NCBI GenBank assembly: GCA_017165825.1
Contig: CM029385.1
Span: 1,500,690 to 1,564,689, forward strand
Source of the DNA: Hepsetus odoe
Lineage: Eukaryota > Chordata > Actinopteri > Characiformes > Hepsetidae
Direction: 5' to 3'
DNA length: 64,000 bases
Shown here piece after piece: positions 13,531 through 26,269 of the stretch. Numbering within the stretch: position 1 is the first letter of the stretch; each line of letters begins with the position of its first letter. The position numbers were made by a program, and so were the translations under genes. The notes beneath the pieces are model-generated. The model worked only from the letters and a program-made list of their open reading frames with translations, searched no databases and was not told the origin of the DNA.

Positions 13531-14489
13531 GACATTCCTCTTTGATTCATTTAGTTGGGTGCGTCTTTGTAAAGCCCATCTACCATCTAGTGTGTGTGTT
13601 TGTGTATTAGATGGTGTTGTAATGCTAAATGTCTGATTATTTGCCACACAAACACCCACCCACACACACACAAACACACACCCACACACACACGCACACA
13701 CACAAACACACACCCCAGAAATCAGACAGACAGCTTTATTATCATTATTTCGGTTCATTACTTGTCTGTGATGCGTGCTGCACATGAGTCTGCAACACAC
13801 ACACACACACACAGTGAAGGTGTGGTTAGGCAGACATAAGCTAAGCCTGGTCTTAGACTAAATTAGACACATTCACACTCATTCTTCATCCTAAAGCCTT
13901 TAGTGTCTCAGTCTGGCACCAATCATGTCCCAGCGCTCGGAGCTGATCTGGAGTCTCGACGCTCGTCACAAAGAAATGTACAAAACATTAAAGCAGCTGA
14001 TCCACATTCCTACTGTCACCCTTTGACCCTCTCACTCCACTGTGTGTTGCTCTCTTAGAGTCCGAGTGGGAGAATCAACAAGCAGCAAACGAACAAAAGC
14101 AGCAGCAGAGCAGAAAAGTTCTCTGTAACGAGAAACCAGGAGAAATATCGAGGAACCGAGGAGATAAGAACAACAGAACATAACGAAGGAACGCTCAGGC
14201 CTTAAGATGTTCAGACCGAGACCATGAAGATCTAAAGACAAAAAAGGGCTGATTGAGATGGAGTGAGTAAGAAATAGAGTGAATAGAAAACGTAGGATAT
14301 GTTTTACAGGAAGCAAAGTCATTCCAAAGTAAAGAAGCATTTGAAATGCATCACGTAATGCTCAAATGTAGGCCATGAGAAAGTGTGTGTGTGTGTGTGT
14401 GTGTGTGTGCGGGGGGGGTTAGCACTGCCCCTGGATGACATTCTTCATGTTCTAATGTTGGGTAAGCAGACCTTGGCCTTGGAGCAAGA

Positions 14490-14520
<31 letters not shown>

Positions 14521-14521
14521 T

Positions 14522-14580
<59 letters not shown>

Positions 14581-14615
14581 TGCACACACACACACACGCG
14601 CGTGTGTGTGTGTGC
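13492..14615. repeat. CA/GT arrays including long alternating purine-pyrimidine tract
   Basis: CA at 13492-13527, 13644-13712 and 13795-13813; GT at 14382-14410; CA with two CAAACATG interruptions at 14490-14598, running straight into CGCG and GT to 14615. Confidence 0.93.
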
Positions 14616-15047
14616 AGTAGTGCTACTACAGTTGCAGACTTTCCGTTGACTTGTGTAAAACTGCTGCTGTGTATTTCTACGCCTCCTACTAAACCTCAGT
14701 TCCTGCCTAAATCATTCTGCTCTTTTTGCAAAACCTGTTTGAAAAAAAAAAAAACGGCGCTCCACGCGTCCTCGCCCTCCCAACAGGGACCCGCCGTAAG
14801 GCGAGACATTAATATCACTGGGACCTGCAGCTCTAGAGAGTTAAGTCACTAATGTGCAACATCAACATGCTGTTAAGAGAGTGTTCAGAAATAAGTGTGT
14901 GTTACACAATCTGATCAAAGAGAGTGAAGCGGAGTAGACACTCCTGTTTGGACGGAGCCGAGAGCACAGCTGCGTCGACTGATGCTGACAGACAGGAAGG
15001 TGAGCCGGGTCGCTGTCTGACCTCGGGGCCAGGTCAAGAGGGCCGGC

Positions 15048-15122
15048 AGACACACACACACGCACGCACACACACACGTTCAAGTGAGTTGAATTTGGCA
15101 GAAAGTGATGAGCACAGAGAGA

Positions 15123-15181
<59 letters not shown>

Positions 15182-15289
15182 GTTGAACTGCGTGACCCGA
15201 GTGTGTCAGTTCACTGCTAGATCACTCCTCAGCCTGTCACAGCTGTACAGCTGTGTGTTAATAACCCACACACACATGGTGCCATTAAC

Positions 15290-15337
<48 letters not shown>

Positions 15338-15408
15338 CAGGTAAAAACTGTAGCTTTAGCAGACACTGAGTTACAGAAATAGACAGACAGGAAAAGCAGA
15401 GATTATGC

Positions 15409-15475
<67 letters not shown>

Positions 15476-15704
15476 AAAAGCAAAAAGATAGGATGAATGG
15501 ACACATGGATGGATGCAGATGGATGGATACATGGATGGATGGATGTAGCTGGATGGATGGATAGATGGATGTAGATGGACGGATGGATAGATGGACGGAC
15601 AGACAGGAGATGGATGGATGATATGGATGAATGGGGAGTAGTTGGTGAAATGGGTCACATTATGAACATTATAAAGGGGATATAAATCCCAACCTTTCGC
15701 TCTC

Positions 15705-15770
<66 letters not shown>
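15048..15770. repeat. CA, GA, GT, GA, GGAT and CA arrays in 720 bp
   Basis: CA 15048-15077; GA 15115-15178; GT 15293-15331; GA 15412-15470; GGAT-type 15495-15620; CA 15708-15770. Confidence 0.95.
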
Positions 15771-15773
<3 letters not shown>

Positions 15774-16337
15774 GAACTTTTCTGTATAGTCTGGGTTAAA
15801 TAAAGCGGCCCTGGTCTGGGTGAAGGGGGAATTTAAGGGGCAGGAATGTGGCACAGACAGTGGGATCGGCCGCTGTGCCGTTCAGATAAACACACTCTCT
15901 TATTCACACACACACCAAGCCGGAAAGCAGGGTCACTTCCACACAGGATGTCTTCCAGAACCGGGCCAGAAGCTGCAGTGTCTCGACACCGAGACAGTCA
16001 AAACAAAGGGCTGTCTGATCTGAGGTACAAAACTTCGCCGCTCTGAGGAAAAACATCCCAACGTCTCGGGCAGCTTCCAGAGTTCCCAGCCAGTTATGCA
16101 CAAAAACGGCTGGGAATTCTATTCCAGAGGCCCGGTTGGGTCCAAGTGCATACCTGGCACGACTAAATCAGCACACACTCGCCTCAAACTGTGCGGAGGT
16201 GTTCGGTAACGTCCAAGAGGCTTGCTAATGCGGGTTCCTTTTTCACTCACACACTGAGAACAGTGAGCAGCGAATTTGTCCTCGGCATTTAACCTGTCCA
16301 AACACACCGGCAATGAACACACACCTGGAGCAGCAGC

Positions 16338-16497
16338 AGTGATGGGGATGGTACCGTCCCCATCACTGCTCCATGGGTGCTGGATATGGCTGCCCCACGC
16401 TGCATGGTGTATTGGTTAAATACAAGGATGCATTTCATTTTGGTCCACAGTGTGCTGTGTTTCTCACAATGACAGTCACTTTCACTTTCACGTGACC
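16338..16497 (+). mobile_element. tRNA-derived SINE, family A, 3' part
   Basis: Begins inside the element at GGTACCGTCCCCATCACTGC and runs to the CAGTCACTTTCACTTTCAC end. The tRNA-like head is missing. Confidence 0.78.
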
Positions 16498-17039
16498 CTC
16501 ATTTTGCTTTTATAAGCAGTCCGCCCCCCCGACTGCAGTTGGGAATGACATAAGTGTGTGTGGAGTGGGCGCGCTGCTGGCCGAGACATTCCTGAAGGAG
16601 CGTTTGGAGCGAATGTACACAAGCGCTTCCTGAGTCTGCTCCGAAAGGGTCACCGCAGTTCCGCTCGCAATTTTCACGAGACCGCGAATGGCCAGGAGAA
16701 TTCCGACGCGGTGATGCAACCAGACTGGATCAGACCCATGCGCTTTCTCTCATCTGAAAACCTAAATCTTCACCTCACTCCAAAAAAACGACAACTCCAT
16801 GAAGTCACTCTGCAGGCCACCGCTGAGGGGAGCAGCCAAAAGAGGCAAAACAGGAGCCCTAGAGAACAGGAAGACCGGCTGCTTCTTCCTACTGGCCTAA
16901 ATCCTCCCTTCCTGGAGCTGGGTGATCGACTGGAAACCAGTTTTTACTCAGTCCTGCATCCCAACACTGCAAAGTAGAGCTGCACAATTTGGGGAAAACT
17001 TCAATACTGAAATGCACAGTTTAAGTGTGATGTAAGTGG

Positions 17040-17226
17040 ACCACCTGCATGTCCTCTCTCACCACGTCCATAACCCACGTCTTTGGTCTTCCTCTTCTCC
17101 TCTGTCCTGGCAGCTCCATCCTCAACATCCTCCTCCCGATATAATCCTCGTCTCTCCTCTGGACATGTCTAAACCACCGCAACCTTGCCTCTCTAACTTT
17201 GTCACCAAGACTGCTCTAAGTAAATG
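17040..17226 (-). mobile_element. LINE 3' end fragment, reverse orientation, in ddah1 intron
   Basis: On the reverse strand it reads the GGAGGATGTTGAGGATGGAG and GACATGCAG blocks shared with the other LINE tails. It is about 185 bp and heavily 5'-truncated. Confidence 0.8.
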
Positions 17227-17617
17227 AACTCTGTTCTGATTGGTTGACCGGCATCTGACAGATGTGAATGGATGAGTTACAGTGCTGTGGGGTGAAAAGA
17301 AGAACTTCAAAGGGTTGGGCTTTATGACATCACAATGCAAAACAACCTTCAACGGCTGCTTTTGAAGCTTAAGGTTCTTTAAATGGAACGTGTGGACTGG
17401 AGTTAAATAAATAAATAAATACACACATCAAAGGTGAAAATGAGGGGAAATAAGATTTCTTTGATGTGAGCTCTTTAAACTAAATAATAATGAATAAAAG
17501 ATGAGGGTGCGGAACCCAAAATGATTGCAAAGTCTCTCCCAGCACTCCCAGGATGACCAGTGGAGAAACACCATGGACAGGTTGGCAGTTCTTCATAAGA
17601 CATACACACACACACAC

Positions 17618-17765
17618 AGATAGGGGGACCATATCTCCAGTCCACCTGTTGTGTGTTTTGACTCTGGGAGGAAACCAGAGCTCCTGAAGGAAATCCATGC
17701 AGACACAGGAAGACCTCCAAGAACCCAGAACCTTCTCACTGTAAGGTGTTAACACAAAGCGCTGC
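17618..17765 (-). mobile_element. Dispersed repeat family C, reverse
   Basis: CTCCAGTCCACCTGTTGTG, GAGGAAACCAGAGCTCCTG and AACCTTCTCACTGTAAGG are seen, and a CA run precedes it, as is typical of the family. Confidence 0.72.
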
Positions 17766-18490
17766 CCCACTCTAGCGTCCACCATAACATACCAATAACA
17801 TACCAGATATTTAATTATTTCTGCTTCTAAGCAGTCCAAAACCAGACCTTTCTGGAAATTCTGGAAGTGAAGCAAAGTCAGGTTTGTAAGACATTCCTTT
17901 TGCATAAAGCCATTTTGCATTTATTAGCCGAAGCTCCACACGTTTTCTAACACAGTTCAGCGTCGGTGAAGTAATTCCACCTCGTTTTGGGTTATTTATA
18001 GACATATCGGAATTCAACGCCCAGGAGAAATTCTTTGTGCATTTTAGGGAATAAGAAAAATTCCAAAGCTTCTCCATCATCCAAGTCCAGGGGCATCCGC
18101 CAAATTCATATGTAGCACTTCGTTAAAAGCGGCATGACAGCCTGTTGGGAAAATACCTTCCGAACAGACGTCAGCCCGGCCGGGACGTCCAGGCCATGAG
18201 TGCTCTCACCGGCCATTGTTTCATGTGAGAACAAAACACACCAATGACTAACTTCAGCCACAGGTTGTGGAAATACCTAATCCATCGCTCCTCCGATACT
18301 CGCCAGCTTCAGCATTCACTGGGCCTCTGACACGGATAAGCTGGAGGAAATCCAACACTTCCTGTTGCTCTTCAACAGATTACTTGCAAGCTACAAGCAC
18401 AATCCCTCACGAGACCTGGCCATTCAGGGGCCATCCACTAAGGTCTAGTGGCACCACTAGCATAACTTTTAGGAAACAAACTTTGTAAAA

Positions 18491-18655
18491 GTGAAAAAAG
18501 TGAAAGTGAGTACACTTTGAAAGTGCCTGGGGAGCAGTGATGGGGACAGTACCTTGCTCGAGGGTACCTCAGGGCAACCTACTGGTCTGGGATTCGAACC
18601 AATGACCTTCTGATCATGGGGCCAACTCCCTAATTACTAGGCCACTGTTGTCCTT
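18491..18655 (-). mobile_element. tRNA-derived SINE, family A, reverse, internally shortened
   Basis: AAGTGAAAGTGAGTACACTTTG joins directly to GGGGAGCAGTGATGGGGAC, so the middle is deleted. It ends at TAGGCCACTGTTGTCC. Confidence 0.8.
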
Positions 18656-19699
18656 GTGCAGGTCCAATCCCATACTCATATTGGGATGGAGGGGTTGGAT
18701 GAAGTGTAAATGTAAATTCACACTGGGTGTGGCGAGAGCATCAGATCACACATTCGTTTTCTCCCGAAGCCTGCAGTGGGGAGCAGCAGGGAGCAGCAAG
18801 GAGCGATGAAGAACAGAATGGAGCTGCAGAGAGCGGTAATGAGCATCGAGGAGTGTCCAAGACCATCAAGGAGTCGGGAGGAACATCAAAGAACATCCAG
18901 GAGCATCACGAACCATCAAAAAGCAGGAAGTTGCAGTGAGGAGCACCATGGAGTGCCTTTCTGAGTGTCAAGGAAGAAATTTGTGACGCGTCTCTCTCAA
19001 AATCATTTGAACCCACCGCAACCTCCAACATCCTTAAAGCCACTCCGAAAGCACAATCCTCAGAACGGTCTCAGAAATAGTTTTTAAAAAGCACGACAAT
19101 TCATGGACTAAATTTTTACCCAGACTGCAGTTCATGGCTTGAAACAACAACGAGTCGACCAATTACTTCTGGCCACAAACACAGGTCAGCACATCATTTT
19201 GCAAAAAGTGTTGAAGGCTGAGTTGTCCCCGTCCAATTCATCTCTCAGAGAGTGTCCACTGCGGAAGGACCAGTCAGGGCTCCAGAATGAGTGTTTTAAT
19301 GAGACGCGCTCCATTTAAAGTTTTAAAAACCATGTTTAGCATGACATGGTGGTGTCCCAATAGACAGGAAGCCAGTGTTACATCACTGCTGCTCATCTGT
19401 CCCTAATATTCCAGCATTTGGACATATTTTACTGTCCCTGTGATGGCAAAGGACCCGCCCTGCTGGCCCTCAGTCTAAAAATGAAAGACATACTGTGTAC
19501 TATTGTCGAAATATCGTGCTATATTTTCTGTATGGCCCGTTCCTGTCCGTTGGACAAGCAATAAAACAGCACCTGCCTTATGAAACAGGAGGAGAACCAA
19601 TCAACCGCTCTCCAACAGCCTGACGTCACCGTTGTTGTGCAGGCCGGACAAACCAGCGCTGGCTTAAACAGCAGGCAAAATCAATCATGTAGCCCACTA

Positions 19700-19700
<1 letters not shown>

Positions 19701-19735
<35 letters not shown>

Positions 19736-19830
19736 TGGGGGATGGTTAAGTGCTTGGTTTTGTCACAGTCTATTGAAGTCACTTCTCTGAATGAGGGTGA
19801 GAGGGAGTTCTTAGACACATCAATATATCA

Positions 19831-19888
<58 letters not shown>
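19701..19888. repeat. GT and CA microsatellites
   Basis: GT at 19701-19732 and CA at 19833-19888. Confidence 0.95.
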
Positions 19889-21169
19889 TGGCTCAAATGG
19901 TTCTTTAAGAGCTCTTTCACGCTGAAAGTTTAAACAAAGTTTTCAAAGTTGAGCTTTATGAAAGAGGGGGGCAGGGTGGCCAATCAGAACGGAGCTTCAA
20001 GGCAAGCCGCATGTTTTATCGGGAGTTATAAAGAGAGACTGAAAATGATAAACGATATTACTGCTGGATCATAAAACCTCACCAACGCTGAATCAGGGGG
20101 AACGTAAAGCAGGAAGCAGGTGGACGGTGATGTCAGGTGTGCGTGAGCAGCAGGTGAAGCGCTGTGTTTTAATCCCTGCAGTAAGGTGGTGCACCAGTGT
20201 TCACACAGTCCAGGGGTCAGGGTTTTACTCTCAGTCTATACACAATTTAACACACTCAACAAATCACGCTCCCTCACGGGGTCTCACACACCCATTCTCG
20301 CACGCTGAGCCACTTTCGCTGAACATTTTATGGCTTTTATACCAAAATCACAATTTTACATCGCACTAGGGCTGCAATATAGCAACCCACAGTTATTTAT
20401 TCCAATTATCAAATTCGAATTTTGAGTGGGGGACTCGATTGCGCATAATTGCAAGCATTCTCTCATTAGTGCAAAAAACAAATATATTTCATCCCGCTAT
20501 CCTGTCCTAAAAAGGTGCATCTCAAGCATCATTTTTCCTTTTTTTAATTCAGGAGTTTAACTCATCTTGTAAACATTTCAACCATCTCTCTCTCGCCACA
20601 TATGGAGATCGTCAACCCCAATTCCAGTTCTGTGATGTCACAAAGACTCGTTTCCAGCCACAGGCTCCGCCTACGGCAGTTTAGCGCCGCCCATTCCCAA
20701 TTAATTCATAAAAGGCGTTTCCTTGCTTTTTAAAGGCACGGTTACCAAAAACAGCCTGCATGAACCTCAGACAGGAGGAGAGAGTGGAAAGTAAAAATAA
20801 AAGATGGTTCACAAACCCACAGAAATGTGGAAAGTGGGGGAAAAACAACCTTTAAGGCTCGCAGCACAGCTGATAGAGATTAAAGTGAGGGGACATAAGC
20901 CCACCGTTCTGCTACATTACACGTGTATTAAGATCGACGGCTGATGGCTGTTGCCTCAAAACAGCAACGAGGTGCTTAAACCAAAAAATATACTTTCCAA
21001 AAGTCTAGCCGTCATTTATTCTAATGGGAAGTCTGCGAGAAGTCTTTTTAGCACAGAAATAAAAAAAAGAAAGAAAGCCTCAGACCTCCCTGGTGCTGAA
21101 GACCAAGAAAAGCAGCATTTTTTTTGTCCAAATTCTTAATTAATCTATTTCCTCTTTACATTTCTGCTG

Positions 21170-21337
21170 ATCAGAAGGTCATTGGTTTGAATCTCAATTT
21201 TTTCCAGTCCAGTTGGTTGTCCTGAGGTTTCCTCAAACGAGGTATCGTCCTCATCACTGCTCCCCGGATGCTGGATATGGCTGCCTCTGTACGTGCAGCT
21301 CCCAATGACAAACAGTCACTTTCACTTTCCATCTAAG
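21170..21337 (+). mobile_element. tRNA-derived SINE, family A, diverged
   Basis: TCAGAAGGTCATTGGTTTGAATC (B-box region), GGTATCGTCCTCATCACTGC and the CAGTCACTTTCACTTTCC end are recognisable. Confidence 0.72.
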
Positions 21338-22618
21338 TAATTCCAAACTAATCCAAAAACAGCTCTTCTCAGATGTTTAGTGTGTCTCCACACTGGAGTG
21401 GTTGGCTGTGGGTGAAAGTCAGGACATACTGGGGAGTTTTGAAGGTTTAAGTTGTCTACATTGAGAAGTCCGCAAATAAACACACTGAATCCAATCCCAT
21501 CAATTTATCATGAATTGACCAGGAAGATCTGAAGCACAGGTTCTTTCTCCAGACACTGCACTGTGAGGCCACGTTTCCATTTACAACCTTTATGAGACGC
21601 TCTTGTGCTGCCTAAAGTCTCTCTGGAGTTACTCTGGGTAAAGGTTGGTCCTGGTTATGAGGTTCAAACCTCTTGTTCAGAAGGTGAGGACCACTTCCTG
21701 TCACAGATCCAGAGCTTAATGTTGAAATAATGAGCTCAAGATGGTCCCGTTAGCATATGAATATAGGGCATTGCAGCCAGTCTGTATTTTTGAGTACTGT
21801 GAAATGAAGGAGTGTGAGTACTGTGTGTTGATTCTGTTGACTGTTGAAGGAGAACAAACCAAAAACAATGACTTTCTAACCACTTAGAAAGTCTTCCGGT
21901 CACTGATTCTTGACGGTGAATTTTTAAAAGTGCAACTTTTTTAGTAAAAATCCGATATGTCTTGCCAAAGCAATGGTCAAAATGAATGCCTACTATCCAA
22001 AAAGAGTAAAAAAGGAAGAAATTCACGCCCTAAAAAGTAGTGCTTTTTAAAGATTTTTGGTGCTTCACTAGTTTATACGGCCTTAATTGAATCCAGACGC
22101 CCCTACAATCATTACTGGCTGGTATTTGGTGAGACTTGCTGCGTTTAAATCCAACCGTTCTGGGCCTCTGGTGTCTTTCGCAGACGAACAGCAGGCTCTG
22201 GATCAGCCAGGTGCGCCTCTGCCTTCATTCTTCCCCTCCGCTGGAAGACATGCAGACAGGAGCCATTTCCTGGACTGCCATACTCCTGGACTGCCTCGCC
22301 TTAAGGCGCAGACTCAATTTCACTCTCTCACCGACGGGCACATCGTGACCTACATATTTCTGACCTAAATATTTCTACACCGTTTTAATGAAAGGATGAG
22401 GGCAATTTGTTGAGAAGCGGCACTTTTGGGCACCAGCTTCAGCGAGTGGTTATTTCAACTGGAGCCATCAAGGCCATCTCAACGGAGGATAACAAACATC
22501 TGGGTTTCACTTCCAGCCAATCTTAGACCTCATCTCCATTCAGCTTTGGGAGAACAACAACCAGTCCAGCTTCACAGATTACTCAATGCACACCGGTTCT
22601 GAAGCCCAGACATTTACA

Positions 22619-22826
22619 TTTACGGCATTTAGCTGACACTCTTATCCAGAGCGACTTACATTTCTTAACTTCTTAACTACAGGTGCAGGAGTAACTCGGA
22701 GCAACTCGGGGTTAAGGGTCGTGCTCAGGAACCCAATGATGGTAGTGCTGGAGGTGGGATTCGAAGCTGCAACCTCTTGGTCTGTAGGTGAGTATCTACC
22801 TCTAGACCACCAACAACCCAGTCGTG
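22619..22826 (-). mobile_element. tRNA-derived SINE, family B, reverse, full length
   Basis: Starts with the tail complement TTACGGCATTTAGCTGAC and CTTATCCAGAGCGACTTAC and ends at ACCTCTAGACCACCAACAACC. Confidence 0.87.
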
Positions 22827-22921
22827 GCTTTAGGCTTTCTTTTCTTTTCTTTTTCAATTTGAGCTTCCATGGATTTGATCATTTCACTCTTAGCACAGCA
22901 GATGGGAAAGTGTTGGCATAG

Positions 22922-23040
22922 TTGAGTTTGAATCCCAGACCAGTAGGTTGCCCTGAGATATCACTGAGCAAGATACCGTCCCCATCACTGCTCCCCAGGT
23001 GCTGGATATGGTTGCCCACTGCTACACAGAGTGTGTTCCC
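22922..23040 (+). mobile_element. tRNA-derived SINE, family A, central fragment
   Basis: GAGTTTGAATCCCAGACCAG, ATACCGTCCCCATCACTGC and CTGGATATGGTTGCCCACTGC are seen. Both ends are missing. Confidence 0.72.
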
Positions 23041-23699
23041 TGAAAAGGAAAGATTACACCTGGAAATAACTTTCAAGCACGATGAGATACAATATCTGTT
23101 GGGATTTCCAACATACATTTTGAACAAGAGTTGAATTTAGACTGAATTTCATGGACTGCTGGGTTCCAGAGGGATTTTCCAAGAGGTTTACCACACAACA
23201 TGTTTTTCAAACCAGCTTCTAACTCAATTAGTCTTCTCACTCAAACGTGTAACCACGACTGATTGACTTCATCCACAAAACTAATAGGATTATGCTAATC
23301 TCTGGCACTAGTCAACGAGACGTTCAAATCCAATTAATCTCTGCCATGAAAAGTGGGGGTTACATCAGGAACAGGAAAGAGAAAAAAGCAAGTTTAAAGG
23401 AGAGACATTGTCACTTGCCATCCAGCTCAGTCACTGATTATGGGCTCTTGAAAAGCATACGTGATGGATAGGATGGTCCAGAAGCTCCTACATCAGTGCA
23501 GTTCTAACCAACGACTATAAGAGTCAATAAAGCTGTTTGGGTAGTCCAAAATGAGGCACGAAAGTTCAAAAAGACACCCTAAAAAGCATTCAGACCAGCC
23601 CTGGAGGGACCAGATCATCTTCTGTGGATTGATCAAGGTCCCAACAAAGGTCATTTTGGAATCAGGTAAAAGGCTGAGCTAACGCTTTCTGGGGCTGTG

Positions 23700-23915
23700 C
23701 TTGTGGTTTGGTACTTGCCCTGATGATCCGAAGATCATGGGTTTGAGTCCCAAACCAGGAGGTTACATTGAGGTAGCCTTCAGCAAGGTACCTTCCCCAG
23801 CACTGTCCCCCAGGCGCAGTTGTAGCAGCCAACTGCTCCTGATGTGTGTGTGTGTTCAATGCTGGTGTGTTAGCATGAGTTCAATGCAGAAGACAGATTC
23901 GGTGTTCACAGTGTG
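23700..23915 (+). mobile_element. tRNA-derived SINE, family A
   Basis: ATCATGGGTTTGAGTCCCAAACC (B box), AGCAAGGTACCTTCCCCAGC and a GTGTGTG run in the position of the variable middle are seen. Confidence 0.75.
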
Positions 23916-24507
23916 CGAGTGGTAGCACAGGAACGCTATTCCATTACTTGATCTCTAAAAGTACAGCCCCTACACAACTTTGTCCATGTAGTGCAGCCAA
24001 GATGTCCCTCATGATTTAAAGGCTTGGCAAGAAACGACAGTAAAGTTTACATTCATCGCTGTTCTTCCTCGGAACCCGGGGGAAGCGAGTTGGACGGGTT
24101 TAACATGTAAGTGAAGGAAAGAGGCAAATCCAAACATGCATTTGCATCTGTACCTCTGCGTTATCTGAGAAGAGCCTTAAACCTAATGTCTCCATTTCCC
24201 TGACTTCAGGTTCATGACTCAGGATTCGGAGATCAAGACTTGGCACAGCTTGTACAAAAATAATGTCCAGGAACTGCACACACACACAACTTCTTGAGTA
24301 TTTCTGACAAAGACGGAAGCTCATGTCCTGGGTTCCCAGACACCCTGCTCAGACAGAAAGACAGACAGACCATGATGCCAGTGTAGAGGAAAAACCAGTT
24401 AGAGAGACTCCGGCTCAATCACATTCCCTGAAAGAACCAGACCACAGCTTGGGATCCAAGTTGATGGGGTACATTTGGGTTCCGACAGAAATTTAGTTGA
24501 AAAACAT

Positions 24508-24690
24508 CCATCCATACATTTTCTGCCGCTGGTCCCACGCGGGGTCGCGGGAGAGTGCTGGAGTCCAACCCAGCGCAGACAGGGCGAGGACGGGGGTCGC
24601 CAGCCCATCGCAGGGAGGAGTGGGACGGGACGGCACCTTGCTCAAGGGTACCTCAGGGCAACCTATTAGGAAGGGGCTCGAACCCCCGAT
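24508..24690 (-). mobile_element. Composite of family C tail and family A fragment
   Basis: CATTTTCTGCCGCTGGTCCC through CAGCCCATCGCAGGGA (family C tail) adjoins ACCTTGCTCAAGGGTACCTC and CTCGAACCCC (family A). It appears to be nested insertions. Confidence 0.6.
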
Positions 24691-24949
24691 GTTGAAAAAC
24701 AATTGTGTTAAATGCATTTTATGACACTACAGTCGAGTTGAGACTGAATTTTGTTTGGATAATCGGATTCAGAATTTTTCAATATTATAAACTCTCAGCT
24801 ATGGGACGGTGGTGTTCTTAGGTTCCACTTTTGTCCAAAAAATCCACCCTGATAAAAGCTCCAGATCAGACTTCACTATAAGCCGCACGCCCAACGGTGT
24901 GGGCCAGTTTGGTTGTAATGGGGGGCTTTTCAAACTCGATGGCAACGAG

Positions 24950-24983
<34 letters not shown>

Positions 24984-25477
24984 AATGGGCTGTGCAAATA
25001 AGGTCACAATCATCCACATGGGCTTTTTTGTTTTTGCATAATAAGTTACTCGCATGGAGACGAGCTCCTGGAGGTCCAAAGATTTGTGCCAGCCAAAATC
25101 TGACCCTCCCTGCCAGTTTCCTGAAGATTAAAGTTATGAAAGGAGTGATCTGCTCCGTCTGCCGAGCTGCGCGGCTACAGGTTTAGTCAAACTTTCGGAC
25201 ACAGTGGGAGCACCAGGTCTGTCCTTCTGAACCGAGCACTTTATTCTGGACCAAAAACATCCTAAAGAGAGACCGAGGGAACTCGGCAGACCCTGATCTT
25301 GACCCTTTTACCATTTATGTCACTTTGAGACATTATTTCAGAAAAGCTGTGTAACCACTGTGTAAAAGCAGCTGTGTCCCCGCCGCTTGTTCTCAGGGAC
25401 ACGTCAGGAGACAAAGTCCACAACAACCCGGTTACAGAATTATGGAACTGAAGTGAAGCACGGTGGACTTGCACATT

Positions 25478-25640
25478 CAAGCACTCATTTTCTGAGCCGC
25501 TTGTCCTGACTAGGGTCGCAGTTGGTGCTGGAGCCATTCCCAGCTCTCACAGGGTGAAAGACCTGTACACCCTGGACTGGTCGCCAGTCCATCGAAGGGC
25601 TGGCTGACTGACACACACACACACACACACACACTGAAAC
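25478..25640 (-). mobile_element. Family C tail with internal CA array
   Basis: CATTTTCTGAGCCGCTTGTCC, CTGGACTGGTCGCCAGTCC and then a CA run. This is the common layout in which the microsatellite is part of the mobile element. Confidence 0.75.
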
Positions 25641-26269
25641 CCCGAGGCCTCCAGGTAGTGATGACACTCAAAGGTGAGAATGTGAATCTCAAATGAAGTT
25701 TTCTGATTCTGATTCTCAAAAGCACCCGACCGAGGAAGGACTTCAGCGGCCTGGTCAGAACCAAACTGAGGAAGTCGTCACAGGATCAACTTAAACACAG
25801 GAACCGCTTCCAGAAACCCCGGACTTCAGCGTGTTTTATAAAGGCTTAAATATTCAGCGTTTTTTAAAACTCAGTGGGAGCATTTAAAAAATTTACCATG
25901 ACTTGGTGTGGTTTTAAAAAAATGTATTTATAAATTGAGTCAATATTAATATGATTTTAAATGGATATTTATTAAAATATTTTCATTGAGTCATTTATTT
26001 ATTTTTAGAAATATTTTCATATATAATTTCAGAGTCATTTTCTTTCATTTTAAATCAATAATATACGTGTACGGGTAAACCAATGTAAACATTTAAATCG
26101 AGTCAGTGTAACTTTTCCGAGTGTTAATTACATTTAAATATTTACTCGGAGTGTAAAGTATTTTGTGGAATTTGTTTCTCTTCGTTAATTTTGAATAAAT
26201 TATTATTTTTTTTAAGTTGATCCAGTGATTTATTTTTTGTTTTTTTCCTTCCTGCAGGTTTGGGGGCGG

